A DNA stretch of 64,000 bases from Aeromicrobium sp. IC_218 (GCF_004336805.1 NZ_SJXM01000011.1:1-64000); one strand, 5' to 3'. Counted from the stretch's first letter, positions 26,466 to 35,929 are shown. Translations and numbers: made by a program. The notes: generated from the letters alone by a model not told the origin.

Positions 26466-29105
26466 TCAACGCCGGCGGGCCCCGGATGCATCCCAGGAGT
26501 CGAGGGGAGCCGCGGTACGCGCCTTCTCGAGCGAGAGCCGCTGCCCCGTGGCGACGATCGCCTGGTGCACCCGCTCGCTGTTGCGACCGTCGCGCACCGG
26601 GAACGTCCGCTCCATGCGCGCCAGGTGCTCCGGCGTCGCGGCACCGCGCTCGAGCACGTCGCCGACCGCGTCCAGCGCGTCGCCGGCCTCCAGCGCCACC
26701 GGTCCGAAGCCGTGCGACTCGTAGGAGAAGTAGCCCGGACGCTCGGTGTGGGCTCCGCTGAAGTACTCGTCGCGGTCGAACTGGTAGTAGACGACCGGCC
26801 GGAGCAGGTAGGCCATGTTGAACGCCGTCGAGGAGTAGTCGGTGACCATGACCTTGGACCGGGCGATGACCTCGCGGACGTCGTCGGTGCCGTAGCGCAG
26901 CACCTTCACCGTGTCGGGCAGGTCGAAGTCGTCCAGGTACGGCTGCGTGTTCGGGTGCGGCATGAAGCCGATCGTCAGGCCGTGCTCGGCGGCGAGCGCG
27001 TGCAGCCGCTCGTCGGTCAGCAGCTGCCGCCAGCCCTGCGCGTACGTGCTGTCCATGAACGCGTCGTTGTGCTCGGCCTCGTCGTCCAGCACCACGCGGG
27101 GCGTGCTGAGGTAGCTGCGCCACGTCGGCATGACGAGCAGCAGGTCCTGCTCCTTCACGCGTCCGGCGACCGCGAGCAGGTCGTCGAAGCGGGGCAGGCC
27201 CGTCAGGCGGACCTCGCGCGACGAGAACCGGTACGGCGACTCGCCGGCGATGTAGTCGTACTCGTCCTGGGTGGACGTCACGAAGACGTCCACGTGCTTG
27301 GGGTTGAGCCAGCGCGACAGGTCGCCCTTGATGACGCCGTGCTGCAGGAACGTGAACTTCCAGCGCGGCGGCCCGAAGACCTTCCGGTCCAGCGGCTCGA
27401 CGACGAACTTGTCGATGTGCGACGACACGAGGTGGTCGGCGTTGAGCAGCGCCAGCTTCCAGCGGAGCGAGCCGTAGCGCAGCAGCCGGACCGAGCGGTC
27501 CTTGGACAGCCGGTCCCAGTCGACGGACGCGCGGTTCTGGACGTAGTAGGCGTTGACGTCCTTCTTGTTCTCGCGCAGCCAGCGGTACAGCACCTCGGCA
27601 CTGTCGTCGGCGTCCAGGTCACGGTCCATGAGCACCCAGGCCCGGCCGAACAGGCGACGCACGAGCCGGCGGCGGCTGAGCCACAGCGCGAGCCGGTCGC
27701 CCCGCGAGACCGGCTCGTCGTCCTCGGCGGTGACGGCCCGGGCCGGGCGTCGACGAGCGGCGCGGAGGTCGCCCTGGACCTCGGCCAGCTCGCGGAGCTC
27801 GAACGGGCGCAGGCGGAAGCGTCGGTGGTTCTCGCCGATCGGGTAGAACTGCTGCGCGACGCCGTCGAGCCGCAGCTGCACCCGGCCGCGCGTGGAGACC
27901 CACAGGATGCGCTCGTGCATGACGACGCGGCCCAGCGCCCACAGCTCGCGGGTCTTGGCGTAGCGGGGCTGGACGTGCTCGCCGCGGAACAGCAGCTCCT
28001 CGTCGGGCCGCTCGCCGGTGTAGCGGTACGACAGGGCGACGATCTCGCGGTCCTCGTCGACGGGCCCGTACTCGATGAACCGCGAGTGGGACGCCTCCTC
28101 GCGGTAGCCGAAGTCGAGCGCCTCGCGCATCCACCAGGCCACGGCGATGGCGTCGAAGGCGTAGATCGTCGAGTGGTCGAGGTAGCCGGTGATGGTGCGG
28201 ACGTGCTCGTGGAAGACGCGCGACGCCTCCGGACTGATCTGGGCCAGTCCGGTGTGGACGGCCTGGTCGCCGCGGAAGAGCCAGAACAGGTCGTACAGCA
28301 CCATGTTCTGCAGCCAGTCCGGCACGCGTCCGCCGCGGGCCCGGGCACCGTGATCGAGCAGGTCGATGGAGCCGTACTTGGGCACGTCGGTGAAGATGCG
28401 CTCGTCGTTGAGGCTCGTCTGCATGGCCGACGTGCCGTCGTCGCGGCGACGGTAGAGGTAGTGCGCGTCGGTGACGGCGGCGACCAGCGGGCGCTCGCAC
28501 TGCAGCAGGTAGCGGCCCAGGAAGTGCGGGTCCTCGAAGCGCGGCACGACCCGCGAGTCGAACAGGACGCCGGTCTTCTCCAGGAACTCGCGGTCGATGA
28601 CCGACGACGCGGCGCTCATCTGCACGATCTCGGGCGAGTAGTCCAGGTCGACCACGCTGCCGGAGCGGGTGAACTTGCGGCGCAGCGGGTGGGTGTCGAG
28701 CGTCTTGCCCGTCGACTCCTCCCACACCAGCAGGTTGGTGGCGAAGACGCGCACGCCGGGCGCGGACTCGCGCGACGTCGTGACCGCCTCGAAGTAGCCG
28801 TCGCCGAGGACGTCGTCGGAGTCGGGGAAGGCGATCCAGGGAGCCGTGGCAAGGGCGATGCCGGCGTTGCGCGCGGCCGAGACGCCGGCGTTCTCCTGGT
28901 GCACCGCGACGGCGTGCTCGGGCCACGTGGCGACGAAGGCGTCGATCACCTGCGCGGAGTCGTCCGTCGAGCCGTCGTTCACCAGCACGACCTGGAGGTC
29001 GTCCATGCCGACCGTCTGCCGCTCCAGGCAGGCGAGGAGGTCGACGAGGTAACGGCCGGTGTTGTGGACCGGGACCACGACCGAGTAGGTCGGAGCCTTC
29101 GCCAT
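26466..29105 (-). CDS. GT2 glycosyltransferase fused to CDP-glycerol glycerophosphotransferase domain
   Basis: 879 residues and a paralogue of the fusion at 22173-24689. Residues 1-250 form the GT2 domain (YSVVVPVHNTGRYL, VVLVNDGSTDDS, the DSDD metal site). The C-terminal half is the TagF-like domain with LQHGVIKGDLSRWLN, VMPTWRSYL, FMPHPN and TDYSSTAFNMAYLLRPVVYYQFDRDEY. It most likely works at the cytoplasmic face in polymerising a phosphate-containing wall glycopolymer. The ATG at 29105 follows a good GGAGGAGA ribosome site, and the divergent SGNH lipoprotein gene starts 92 bases away. Confidence 0.88.
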   Translation of the reverse strand: MAKAPTYSVVVPVHNTGRYLVDLLACLERQTVGMDDLQVVLVNDGSTDDSAQVIDAFVATWPEHAVAVHQENAGVSAARNAGIALATAPWIAFPDSDDVLGDGYFEAVTTSRESAPGVRVFATNLLVWEESTGKTLDTHPLRRKFTRSGSVVDLDYSPEIVQMSAASSVIDREFLEKTGVLFDSRVVPRFEDPHFLGRYLLQCERPLVAAVTDAHYLYRRRDDGTSAMQTSLNDERIFTDVPKYGSIDLLDHGARARGGRVPDWLQNMVLYDLFWLFRGDQAVHTGLAQISPEASRVFHEHVRTITGYLDHSTIYAFDAIAVAWWMREALDFGYREEASHSRFIEYGPVDEDREIVALSYRYTGERPDEELLFRGEHVQPRYAKTRELWALGRVVMHERILWVSTRGRVQLRLDGVAQQFYPIGENHRRFRLRPFELRELAEVQGDLRAARRRPARAVTAEDDEPVSRGDRLALWLSRRRLVRRLFGRAWVLMDRDLDADDSAEVLYRWLRENKKDVNAYYVQNRASVDWDRLSKDRSVRLLRYGSLRWKLALLNADHLVSSHIDKFVVEPLDRKVFGPPRWKFTFLQHGVIKGDLSRWLNPKHVDVFVTSTQDEYDYIAGESPYRFSSREVRLTGLPRFDDLLAVAGRVKEQDLLLVMPTWRSYLSTPRVVLDDEAEHNDAFMDSTYAQGWRQLLTDERLHALAAEHGLTIGFMPHPNTQPYLDDFDLPDTVKVLRYGTDDVREVIARSKVMVTDYSSTAFNMAYLLRPVVYYQFDRDEYFSGAHTERPGYFSYESHGFGPVALEAGDALDAVGDVLERGAATPEHLARMERTFPVRDGRNSERVHQAIVATGQRLSLEKARTAAPLDSWDASGARRR

Positions 29106-29197
29106 GCGGTTCTCCTCCAAGGGGCTCACTATGCTGGACAGCACCGCTCACTCTATGTCGTCGTGCCCGTGCGTCCGGGCCTGGAGGTCCGAACCAC

Positions 29198-30187
29198 ATG
29201 ATGCGCCAGTCGTTCGTCCTGGCCGCGTGCGCCGTCCTGCTCGCCGCGTGCTCGCAGAACACCGACCCCGACTCCTCCGACGAGTCGACCTCGGCCACCC
29301 CGAGCGCGAGCCCCAGCGCCGCCGCGACCCCGAGCCCGTCGCCCTCGACGGCCGGCGACGGCTCCATCAAGCCGTCTCCGGACGAGGCGGCCAGTGACCA
29401 GGTCACCTACGACGACCGCGAGTGCCACCAGGACAAGCGCAGCACGAAGGTGCTCACCTGCGTGTTCGGCGACCCGCAGGGCGACGTCGAGATCGTCGCG
29501 GTCGGCGACTCCAAGACCGAGCAGTACCTGCCGGTCCTGGACGCCGTGGGCAAGGAGCGCGGCTGGCGCGTGGTCGGCATGACGAAGTCCGCCTGCGCGT
29601 TCAGCACCGCGCAGCTGGCCGGCGGCGCGAACCCCAACCCGTCCTGGCAGGCGTGCGAGGGCTGGAACCGCAACGCCCTGGCCAAGATCCAGCGCATGCA
29701 GCCCGACGCCGTCTTCACCGCCCTCTACAAGCTCAAGGTGCCCCAGTTCGGTCGCGACATCGACGGCGACGAGCAGAAGGCGCTCATGGCCGACGGCATC
29801 CACGACGCGCTGGAGCGCAGCGGTGCCGCCAGCATCGTGCTGCGCTCCACCCCGCGGGCCGAGTCGGACACCAACATCCCGACCTGCGTCGCCGAGCACG
29901 AGCGCGACACGTCGCGCTGCGACATCACCGGCGACACGATCACCGACCCGTCGCTGGTCTGGACCCGCGCCGAGGAGGACGACATCGTCGGTGGCCTGGA
30001 CGACGCGACGGTCATGACGATCAACGACCAGCTGTGCTCGAGCAAGGACCGCTGCGAGGCCGTCGCCGACGGCATCCTGCGCTACCGCGACAGCCACCAC
30101 CTGACGCGGACGTTCATCCTCTCGATCGCCGACGTGTTCGGCGAGCGCCTGGCCGAGGCGCTCGACGCCGTCGGCGTCCAGCCGTGA
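29198..30187 (+). CDS. Lipoprotein with SGNH-type domain, GDS type (3 of 5)
   Basis: 329 residues. The lipobox is VLLAAC (Cys18), followed by a Ser/Pro/Thr-rich tether of about 50 residues and an SGNH domain with GDSKTEQYLP (Ser105) and DSHHLT (Asp298/His301). The whole domain aligns closely by eye with the proteins at 16087 and 30184 (CHQ.K, C.FGD, ERGWRV, TKSACAF). It is expected to be a membrane-tethered esterase or acyl acceptor acting on wall polymers. Coupled by a GTGA overlap to the next SGNH gene, it looks like a tandem duplication. Confidence 0.8.
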   Translation: MMRQSFVLAACAVLLAACSQNTDPDSSDESTSATPSASPSAAATPSPSPSTAGDGSIKPSPDEAASDQVTYDDRECHQDKRSTKVLTCVFGDPQGDVEIVAVGDSKTEQYLPVLDAVGKERGWRVVGMTKSACAFSTAQLAGGANPNPSWQACEGWNRNALAKIQRMQPDAVFTALYKLKVPQFGRDIDGDEQKALMADGIHDALERSGAASIVLRSTPRAESDTNIPTCVAEHERDTSRCDITGDTITDPSLVWTRAEEDDIVGGLDDATVMTINDQLCSSKDRCEAVADGILRYRDSHHLTRTFILSIADVFGERLAEALDAVGVQP

Positions 30188-31071
30188 CCCGCGCCGTCCG
30201 CCTGCTGGCGCTGGTGCTGGCCGCCGCGCTGCTCGCCGGCGCCTGCTCGACCGACGTGGTGCGCCGGCTGACCGGCAGCGACGTGGGCTACTCCCCCGCC
30301 CCCTGGGACGCCAAGGACGACGAGATCGACTACGGCGACCGCACCTGCCACCAGCACAAGGACGAGTCCGAGGTGCTGACCTGCGAGTTCGGCGACCGCG
30401 ACGGTGACGTCCACCTCGTCGTGGTCGGCGACTCCATGACCGAGCAGTACCTGCCGGCGATGGACGAGATCGGCCGCGAGCGCGGCTGGCGCGTCACCGG
30501 CATGACCAAGTCGGCCTGCCCGTTCATGAGCGGCCGGCTCGACGAGCGCCGCACGCAGCGCAACACCAGCTGCGAGGCGTGGAACGCCGCCGCCCTCGAC
30601 CGCATCCGCGAGCTGCGTCCCGACGCCGTCGTCAACGCGCTGTACCTGATGCGCGGGCTGGACCACGCGACCGTGCGGGCCGGGCTCGCCCGCTCGCTCG
30701 ACACGCTGGCGGCGGCCGGTGTCCCGGCCGTCCTGCTCGACCAGGCGCCGCGCGCCCGCGAGGACGTCATCGAGTGCCTCGAGGAGGACCCCGAGGAGCC
30801 CGGCCGCTGCGCCACCCCGCTGGCCGACGCCCAGGACCCGAGCCGCGTGTGGCCGGCGTCCTCCAGCGCCTGGTTGCAGCAGCAGGTCGGCGACCGGGTG
30901 CGGGTCGTCGCCGTCGACGACCTGCTGTGCGACGCCGACGACTGCCCGGTCGTCGACCAGGGCGTGCTGCGCTACCGCGACGACCACCACCTGACCGCCA
31001 CCTTCGTCCGCTCGATCGCCCCCGAGCTGGGCGACCGGGTCGAGCAGGCGCTGGCCGCCGTCGGTGGCTGA
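30184..31071 (+). CDS. Lipoprotein with SGNH-type domain, GDS type (4 of 5)
   Basis: 295 residues. The signal peptide and lipobox end at LLAGAC (Cys21). The tether is much shorter than in the preceding paralogue. The SGNH blocks are GDSMTEQYLP (Ser84) and DDHHLT. The start is GTG overlapping the previous stop. The function is inferred as for the other SGNH lipoproteins: hydrolysis or transfer of acyl esters on extracellular glycopolymers. Keeping four stand-alone and one fused copy within 15 kb suggests different acceptor sites rather than redundancy. Confidence 0.8.
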   Translation: MTRAVRLLALVLAAALLAGACSTDVVRRLTGSDVGYSPAPWDAKDDEIDYGDRTCHQHKDESEVLTCEFGDRDGDVHLVVVGDSMTEQYLPAMDEIGRERGWRVTGMTKSACPFMSGRLDERRTQRNTSCEAWNAAALDRIRELRPDAVVNALYLMRGLDHATVRAGLARSLDTLAAAGVPAVLLDQAPRAREDVIECLEEDPEEPGRCATPLADAQDPSRVWPASSSAWLQQQVGDRVRVVAVDDLLCDADDCPVVDQGVLRYRDDHHLTATFVRSIAPELGDRVEQALAAVGG

Positions 31072-31090
31072 GGACGCCGTCGCGGAGCGA

Positions 31091-31096
31091 TAGAGT
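31091..31096 (+). promoter_or_regulatory. Leaderless-type -10 box before the GT28-like gene
   Basis: TAGAGT followed by seven bases and the GTG at 31104. Confidence 0.5.
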
Positions 31097-31103
31097 CGCG
31101 CCG

Positions 31104-32429
31104 GTGAGCGTGCCCGTCCTCCTCGTGACCAGCAACGGCGTCGGCATGGGTCACCTGACCCGTCAGCTCACGCTCGCGATCAGCGGTGCCGGGCGCCTCG
31201 AGCCCACGCTCGCCTCCCTGTCGGCCGCGCTGCCCACGGTCGCCCGCGCGGCCGCCGACGGCCGCCTGCCCGACGTGCCGGGCCTGCGCCTCGAGCACGT
31301 CCCGAGCCGTACGGCGTCGTGGATGCCCTCCGGCCGCGTCGGTGGGCTCGCCCGCACGCTCGCCTGGGAGCCCTACCTGCGCGACCGGCTCGTGCTGCTC
31401 GCCGCCGAGACCGGCGCCCGCGTGGTCGTCTTCGACGGCGTCGTCCCCTACCGCGGCCTGCTCGAGGCCCGGCGGGCGCTGCCCGGCACCGCGTTCGTCT
31501 GGATGCGCCGCGGCATGTGGCGTCCCGGCGTCGGGTCCGCGTGGCTGGCGGCCGCCGACGCGTTCGACCTCGTGGTCGAGCCGGGCGACTTCGCGGGGCG
31601 CGGCGACACCGGTCCGACCCGCGACCGCGCCGACGCCCGCCGGGTCGCTCCCGTGGCCATGACCGACGTGCTCCCCGTCGTCGACCCGCGCGACGCGCGA
31701 CGCCACCTCGGCCTGGACCCCGACCGTCCCGCCCTGCTGCTCGCGCCGGGCTCCGGCGTCCACACGGACCTGACCGCCGCCGCCGACGCGGTGCTCGCCT
31801 CGGTCGACGCGTCCGCCGACGACTGGCAGGTCGTGGTGACCAGCCAGCGCATCGCCCGGCACGCGATCGGGCAGGACCGCGCCGACGTCACCGTCCTGCG
31901 CGACGTCTACCCGCTCGCGGGCTGGATGACCGGCTTCGACGCCGCGGTGGGTGCAGCCGGCTACAACGCCGTGCACGAGCTGCTCTCGGCACGCGTCCCG
32001 ACGCTGCTGGTGCCGAGCACCGGACACGAGACCGACGACCAGGACGCCCGGGCGCGCGTGCTGGCCGAGGACGGTGTCGCGCTGCACGCCTCGCCCGACG
32101 ACCTGACCGTGGTGCGGGCGTCGGTGGAGCGGCTGCTGGACGCCGGCGAGCGATCGGTCCTGCGCGACGCCACGGCCGGACTGCCCGCCGCGACCGGCGG
32201 GCGCGAGGCGGCCGACCTGGTCCTGGAGCTGGCCGAGGGACGCTCGGCGCCGGCGTGGCCCGAGCGGGTCGGCGGCCGGCGGTGGCCCGCCCCGGTGCGC
32301 GGCCCGGTCGAGCAGAGCGACGACGCCGACGGAGCCGGCGAGCGTCCGGTCGAGCACGTGCTGGCCGGCGCGAGCGAGCGCTACCGCGAGGCGCGGCGAC
32401 GGGTGGCGCGCCGGCTCTACCGCGGCTGA
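31104..32429 (+). CDS. GT-B glycosyltransferase, MurG/GT28-like
   Basis: 441 residues. The N-terminus carries the loop SNGVGMGHLTRQL, as in MurG-like enzymes that bind lipid-linked acceptors. The C-terminal half has LLLAPGSGVH, then the donor-binding stretch FDAAVGAAGYNAVHELLSARVPTLLVP. A charged C-terminal tail of about 60 residues follows the catalytic core. It probably transfers a sugar from a UDP- or GDP-donor to an envelope precursor; the exact sugar is unknown. Its end overlaps the converging minus-strand gene by 13 bases. Confidence 0.78.
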   Translation: MSVPVLLVTSNGVGMGHLTRQLTLAISGAGRLEPTLASLSAALPTVARAAADGRLPDVPGLRLEHVPSRTASWMPSGRVGGLARTLAWEPYLRDRLVLLAAETGARVVVFDGVVPYRGLLEARRALPGTAFVWMRRGMWRPGVGSAWLAAADAFDLVVEPGDFAGRGDTGPTRDRADARRVAPVAMTDVLPVVDPRDARRHLGLDPDRPALLLAPGSGVHTDLTAAADAVLASVDASADDWQVVVTSQRIARHAIGQDRADVTVLRDVYPLAGWMTGFDAAVGAAGYNAVHELLSARVPTLLVPSTGHETDDQDARARVLAEDGVALHASPDDLTVVRASVERLLDAGERSVLRDATAGLPAATGGREAADLVLELAEGRSAPAWPERVGGRRWPAPVRGPVEQSDDADGAGERPVEHVLAGASERYREARRRVARRLYRG

Positions 32430-32992
32430 GCGTCGTGGCGCCAGCCCGCGCGCTGGCGGGCGCGGCGGCGGCGGCCGGCGAGCGTCCGGGCGCGGGCCTT
32501 GAGCCGCGGCACCGGGCCGTGGGCCCGCTCGGCGGCGTCCTCCGCCCCGGCGGCGGCCGTCGGGGCGGCGAAGCCGAGGTCGGAGCCGTCGACCCAGTGC
32601 CGCCAGCGTCCGTCGTCCGCCGCGTGCCCGCGGCCGAGCTCGGTGTCGAGGGTCTCGTCGTCGGCGAGCAGCCGCTCGTAGCGGTCGCCGTCGAGGACCT
32701 CGCGACCGCGCACGGCGACCGGTCCGGCGTCGTCGTCGTGCACGTAGACCCGGACGACCTCGCGGCCGGGCGACACGAGCGAGGCCAGCAGGCGGACGAG
32801 CGCGCCCGGCGCGACCCGGGTGCCGGCCGGCACCACCACGACGGCCTCGGGGACGGCGGTCGGACGCTCGTCGCCGACGGTCAGCACCGGCACCTCGAGC
32901 CCGGCTCGACGCACGGCCTCGGCGAGGGCGGAGACGGTGGCTCCCGCGTCCTGGCCGGGACGGGGACGGACCCAGACGTGCACGCTGCGCAT
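32417..32992 (-). CDS. Hypothetical protein, glycosyltransferase-cluster associated
   Basis: 191 residues that I do not recognise. The first 100 residues alternate strands and helices (SVHVWVRPRPGQDAGATVSAL, VPVLTVGD, EAVVVVPAGTRVAPGALVRLL), which could be a Rossmann-like half resembling a shortened nucleotide-sugar or glycosyltransferase domain. The C-terminus is very basic (RRRRARQRAGW). The ATG at 32992 is chosen since TATCGT sits seven bases before it. It is divergent from the GT2 gene at 33058, with back-to-back promoters, and may share its regulation. Confidence 0.6.
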   Translation of the reverse strand: MRSVHVWVRPRPGQDAGATVSALAEAVRRAGLEVPVLTVGDERPTAVPEAVVVVPAGTRVAPGALVRLLASLVSPGREVVRVYVHDDDAGPVAVRGREVLDGDRYERLLADDETLDTELGRGHAADDGRWRHWVDGSDLGFAAPTAAAGAEDAAERAHGPVPRLKARARTLAGRRRRARQRAGWRHDAQPR

Positions 32993-32999
32993 GTCGTTC

Positions 33000-33005
33000 A
33001 CGATA
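33000..33005 (-). promoter_or_regulatory. Leaderless-type -10 box of the hypothetical gene
   Basis: TATCGT on the minus strand, seven bases before the ATG at 32992. Confidence 0.4.
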
Positions 33006-33043
33006 CGACCCCGCCGCACGTCGGCCGTCCGGGCCCGGTCCAC

Positions 33044-33049
33044 TAGCGT
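33044..33049 (+). promoter_or_regulatory. -10 box of the GT2 gene at 33058
   Basis: TAGCGT followed by eight bases and the ATG at 33058; with the box at 33000-33005 it makes a compact divergent promoter. Confidence 0.45.
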
Positions 33050-33057
33050 TGCCTGCC

Positions 33058-34152
33058 ATGAGCACCGTCCGCCCCTCGGTCGACCTGGCCCGCGACAACC
33101 CGGTCGGACGCGTGCCCGAGCCGGTCGGACGCCGCGTCGCGACCCTCGAGGGCGACGCCGACGGCTGGACCCTGCGCCGTCCCGGACGCCTGCGCCGCCG
33201 CGGCCGCTGGGAGGCGCTCGACAGCACGCTCGACCGCCTCGACGACGTCCACGAGGTCGACGTCCGTGCGTCCGGCGCGCCCCAGGACGTCCTGGCCCGG
33301 TGGACGCTGCGCGCCGCCGCCCGCGGCAGCCTGGTCACCGGCGAGGTGCCCGGAGCGGTCGTGCCGGTCGGCCCCGCCCCCACCAGCCGTCCCGGCGACC
33401 TCGACCACGACGTCCGCAGCGTCCGCCAGCGCCGGGCCGCCCTGGCGACCGGCCTCGGTCCCGCGCCGACGGTCTCGGCCGTGCTCGTGACCCGCCGGCC
33501 GGCGCTCGTGCCGCGCATCCTGGCCATGCTGGACGCGCAGCGCTACCCCGCGCTGGAGGTCGTCCTGGTCGTCCACGGCGACGAGCCCGTCGAGGTGCCG
33601 GCCGGCCTGACGGTGCCCGTGCAGCTGCTGCACGCCCCCGCCGACCGCTCGCTCGGCCACGCGCTGGAGCTCGGCTGCGCGGCGGCGTCCGGCACCCTGC
33701 TGACCAAGGTCGACGACGACGACTTCTACGGACCCGACCACGTGCTCGACCTCGTGCTGGCGCACCGCGTCTCCGGGGCGCTCATGGTCGGCAAGAGCAC
33801 GACGATCGTCCACGTCGAGCAGCTGGACGTGACCGTCCGGCGCGTGTTCGGCGTCCCCGAGGGCTTCACCCACCGCGTCGCCGGCGGCACGATGCTGCTC
33901 GCGGCCGAGGACCTGCGCGCCGTCGGCGGCTGGTCGGACGTGCCACGTGCGGTCGACACGAAGCTCCTGGAGTCGGTCGCGCAGGCCGGCGGACGCGTCT
34001 ACCGCCCGCACGACGTCGGCTACCTGTACGTGCGCCACCGTCCGGCGCCCGGCCTGGAGCACACGTGGAGCACCGACCCGCGCCACTTCCTGCGCAACAC
34101 CCGCGAGCAGTGGCTCGGGCTGCTGGCGCACGAGGAGCTCGGCACCGCCTAG
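33058..34152 (+). CDS. GT2-type glycosyltransferase
   Basis: 364 residues. An N-terminal region of about 140 residues precedes a GT-A domain: VSAVLVTRRPALVPRILAML, VVLVVHGDE, the DDDDFYGPDHV stretch with the DXD metal site, and a late acceptor-side TKLLESVAQAGGRVYR. The N-terminal part is of unknown use, with no membrane helices. It is likely a cytoplasmic sugar transferase in the same wall-polymer pathway. It ends with an acidic tail and converges, three bases apart, with another GT2 gene. Confidence 0.8.
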   Translation: MSTVRPSVDLARDNPVGRVPEPVGRRVATLEGDADGWTLRRPGRLRRRGRWEALDSTLDRLDDVHEVDVRASGAPQDVLARWTLRAAARGSLVTGEVPGAVVPVGPAPTSRPGDLDHDVRSVRQRRAALATGLGPAPTVSAVLVTRRPALVPRILAMLDAQRYPALEVVLVVHGDEPVEVPAGLTVPVQLLHAPADRSLGHALELGCAAASGTLLTKVDDDDFYGPDHVLDLVLAHRVSGALMVGKSTTIVHVEQLDVTVRRVFGVPEGFTHRVAGGTMLLAAEDLRAVGGWSDVPRAVDTKLLESVAQAGGRVYRPHDVGYLYVRHRPAPGLEHTWSTDPRHFLRNTREQWLGLLAHEELGTA

Positions 34153-34155
34153 CGG

Positions 34156-35163
34156 CTACTCCGTGCCGCGGCTGAGCAGGAAGCCCGTGCCCCACGCCAT
34201 GTGCATGGTGGCGATGGCGGCCGGCACCGTGAGCCGCGCGCGCAGGCCGAGGCCGCGGCCGGCGGCGAGCCCGCCCGCCGTGACGAGCAGGGCGTAGCCC
34301 GCCACGGGCAGCAGGCCGACGAGCGTCCAGGCCGGCCAGGACCCGACGAGCGCGGCCACCGCTCCCCCGGCCAGCACCACGAGCCCCGTGCCGATGCCGA
34401 GCACGGCGACCGGGGCGGCCAGGTAGCGCAGCGAGACGGTGCTCGGGTTGGCCCGCACGAGCTTGCGCCGCCACGTGCCGTAGTCGAAGTACTGGCGGGC
34501 CAGGCGGCGCAGCGTCGGGCGCGGGCGGTACTCCACGCGCATCGCGGGCGTGAACCAGATCGTCCCGCCGGCCTCGCGCAGCCGCAGGTTCAGCTCCCAG
34601 TCCTGGGCCCGCAGGTAGCGCTCGTCGTAGCGGCCCACGGCGTCCAGCGCCTCGCGGCGGAACGCGCCCAGGTAGACCGACAGGGCCGGGCCCTCGCCGC
34701 CGCCCACGTGGAAGGACTCGCCGCCCACGCCGATCGGGGACGTCATGGCCGCGGCGATGGCCTGCTCGGTCGGGGTGGTGCCGACGGCGGCCATGACCCC
34801 GCCGACGTTGACCGCGCCGGTGCGCTCGAGCGTCTCGACGGCGGTGGCGACGTAGTCGTGCGGCACGACGGCGTGCCCGTCGACGCGCACCAGCACGTCG
34901 TACCGAGTGGCGGACAGGGCCGCGTTGAGGCCGGCAGCGGTCAGACCGCTGGGGTTGTCGACGACCGTGACGCGTCCGGGGTGGCGGACGGCGAGGCCGT
35001 CGAGCAGCTCGCGGGTGCGGTCGCGGGACGGGCCGCAGGCGACGACGACCTCGAGCGGGCCGGCGTGGTCCTGCGCGAGCACCGCCTCGACGGTCTCGAC
35101 GATGTGCAGCTCCTCGTCGCGCACCGCCATGAACACGCTCACGCCAGGTGCCTGGTCGCCCAC
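34156..35163 (-). CDS. Membrane-anchored GT2 glycosyltransferase
   Basis: 335 residues. An N-terminal GT2 domain (VSVFMAVRDEELHIVETVEAVLAQD, the VRVDGHA metal motif, AQDWELNLRLREAGG) is followed by three to four C-terminal membrane helices (residues 245-320). This layout is typical of transferases acting on polyprenyl-phosphate or exopolysaccharide precursors. The GTG at 35163 is used because GGGGA precedes it and the sequence further upstream belongs to other frames. Thirty-seven bases separate it from the end of the cytidylyltransferase gene, so it is probably the last gene of that unit. Confidence 0.82.
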   Translation of the reverse strand: MGDQAPGVSVFMAVRDEELHIVETVEAVLAQDHAGPLEVVVACGPSRDRTRELLDGLAVRHPGRVTVVDNPSGLTAAGLNAALSATRYDVLVRVDGHAVVPHDYVATAVETLERTGAVNVGGVMAAVGTTPTEQAIAAAMTSPIGVGGESFHVGGGEGPALSVYLGAFRREALDAVGRYDERYLRAQDWELNLRLREAGGTIWFTPAMRVEYRPRPTLRRLARQYFDYGTWRRKLVRANPSTVSLRYLAAPVAVLGIGTGLVVLAGGAVAALVGSWPAWTLVGLLPVAGYALLVTAGGLAAGRGLGLRARLTVPAAIATMHMAWGTGFLLSRGTE

Positions 35164-35200
35164 TGTCTCCCCGTCCTCGTCCCGATGTCCGGGCGTCAAC

Positions 35201-35929
35201 CTACCGGCTGACGTCCGGGTCCCCGAACTCGTGGGCGTCGTGAGCCAGCAGGTGCTCGGCCAGGACGACGTCCAGCGGACCGGTGACCTTGAGGTTGCGC
35301 TCGTCGCCGGGCACGACCGCGACCGGCACGTCGGGCAGGTAGCGCACGACCACGCTCGCGTCGTCCGTGGCGGTGAAGGCGGGGTCGGCGGTGGCCAGGT
35401 CGTAGGCGCGGCGCAGCGTGGGCAGGCGGAATCCCTGCGGGGTCTGCACCCGGCGCAAGGTCTCGCGCTCGTGCAGGCCGCTGACGACCTCGGCGTCGAC
35501 CGTGACGACGGTGTCGACGAGCGGCAGCACCGGCTCGACCGCCTCGTGCTCACGCAGCGCCTCGACGCACGCGGTGACCACGTGGTCGGGCAGCAGCGGC
35601 CGGGCGGCGTCGTGCACGAGCACGTCGCAGTCGTCGTCGCCCAGGACGGCGAGGGCGGCGAGGGTGCTGTCGGTGCGCGTGGCTCCGCCCTCGACGACGT
35701 CACGCACGGTGGTGAAGCCGTGCTCGCGGACGACCGCGTGGGCCTCGTCGAGGTGGCCGGGGTTCATGACGACCAGCACCTCGTCGACGAGCGGCGAGCG
35801 CTCGAAGGCGGCGATCGCGTGGCCCAGGATCGTCGCGCCGCCCAGCCGCAGCAGCTGCTTGGGCCGCTCGCCGCCGAGGCGGGTGCCCAGGCCCCCGGCG
35901 AGGACGATCGCGACGGTGCGCCGGGCCAT
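35201..35929 (-). CDS. IspD/TarI family cytidylyltransferase (2-C-methyl-D-erythritol 4-phosphate type favoured)
   Basis: 242 residues with the full CTP-transferase pattern: AIVLAGGLGTRLGGERPKQL (P-loop-like Arg and Lys), GGATRTDSTLAAL, the VHDAARPLL motif and VQTPQGFR. HDAARP is typical of IspD, which makes CDP-methylerythritol for isoprenoids; TarI, which makes CDP-ribitol, usually has HDSVRP. The neighbours are teichoic-acid-type polymerases and no ispF is adjacent, which keeps a CDP-polyol role possible. The ATG overlaps the stop of the siderophore reductase gene. Confidence 0.82.
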   Translation of the reverse strand: MARRTVAIVLAGGLGTRLGGERPKQLLRLGGATILGHAIAAFERSPLVDEVLVVMNPGHLDEAHAVVREHGFTTVRDVVEGGATRTDSTLAALAVLGDDDCDVLVHDAARPLLPDHVVTACVEALREHEAVEPVLPLVDTVVTVDAEVVSGLHERETLRRVQTPQGFRLPTLRRAYDLATADPAFTATDDASVVVRYLPDVPVAVVPGDERNLKVTGPLDVVLAEHLLAHDAHEFGDPDVSR

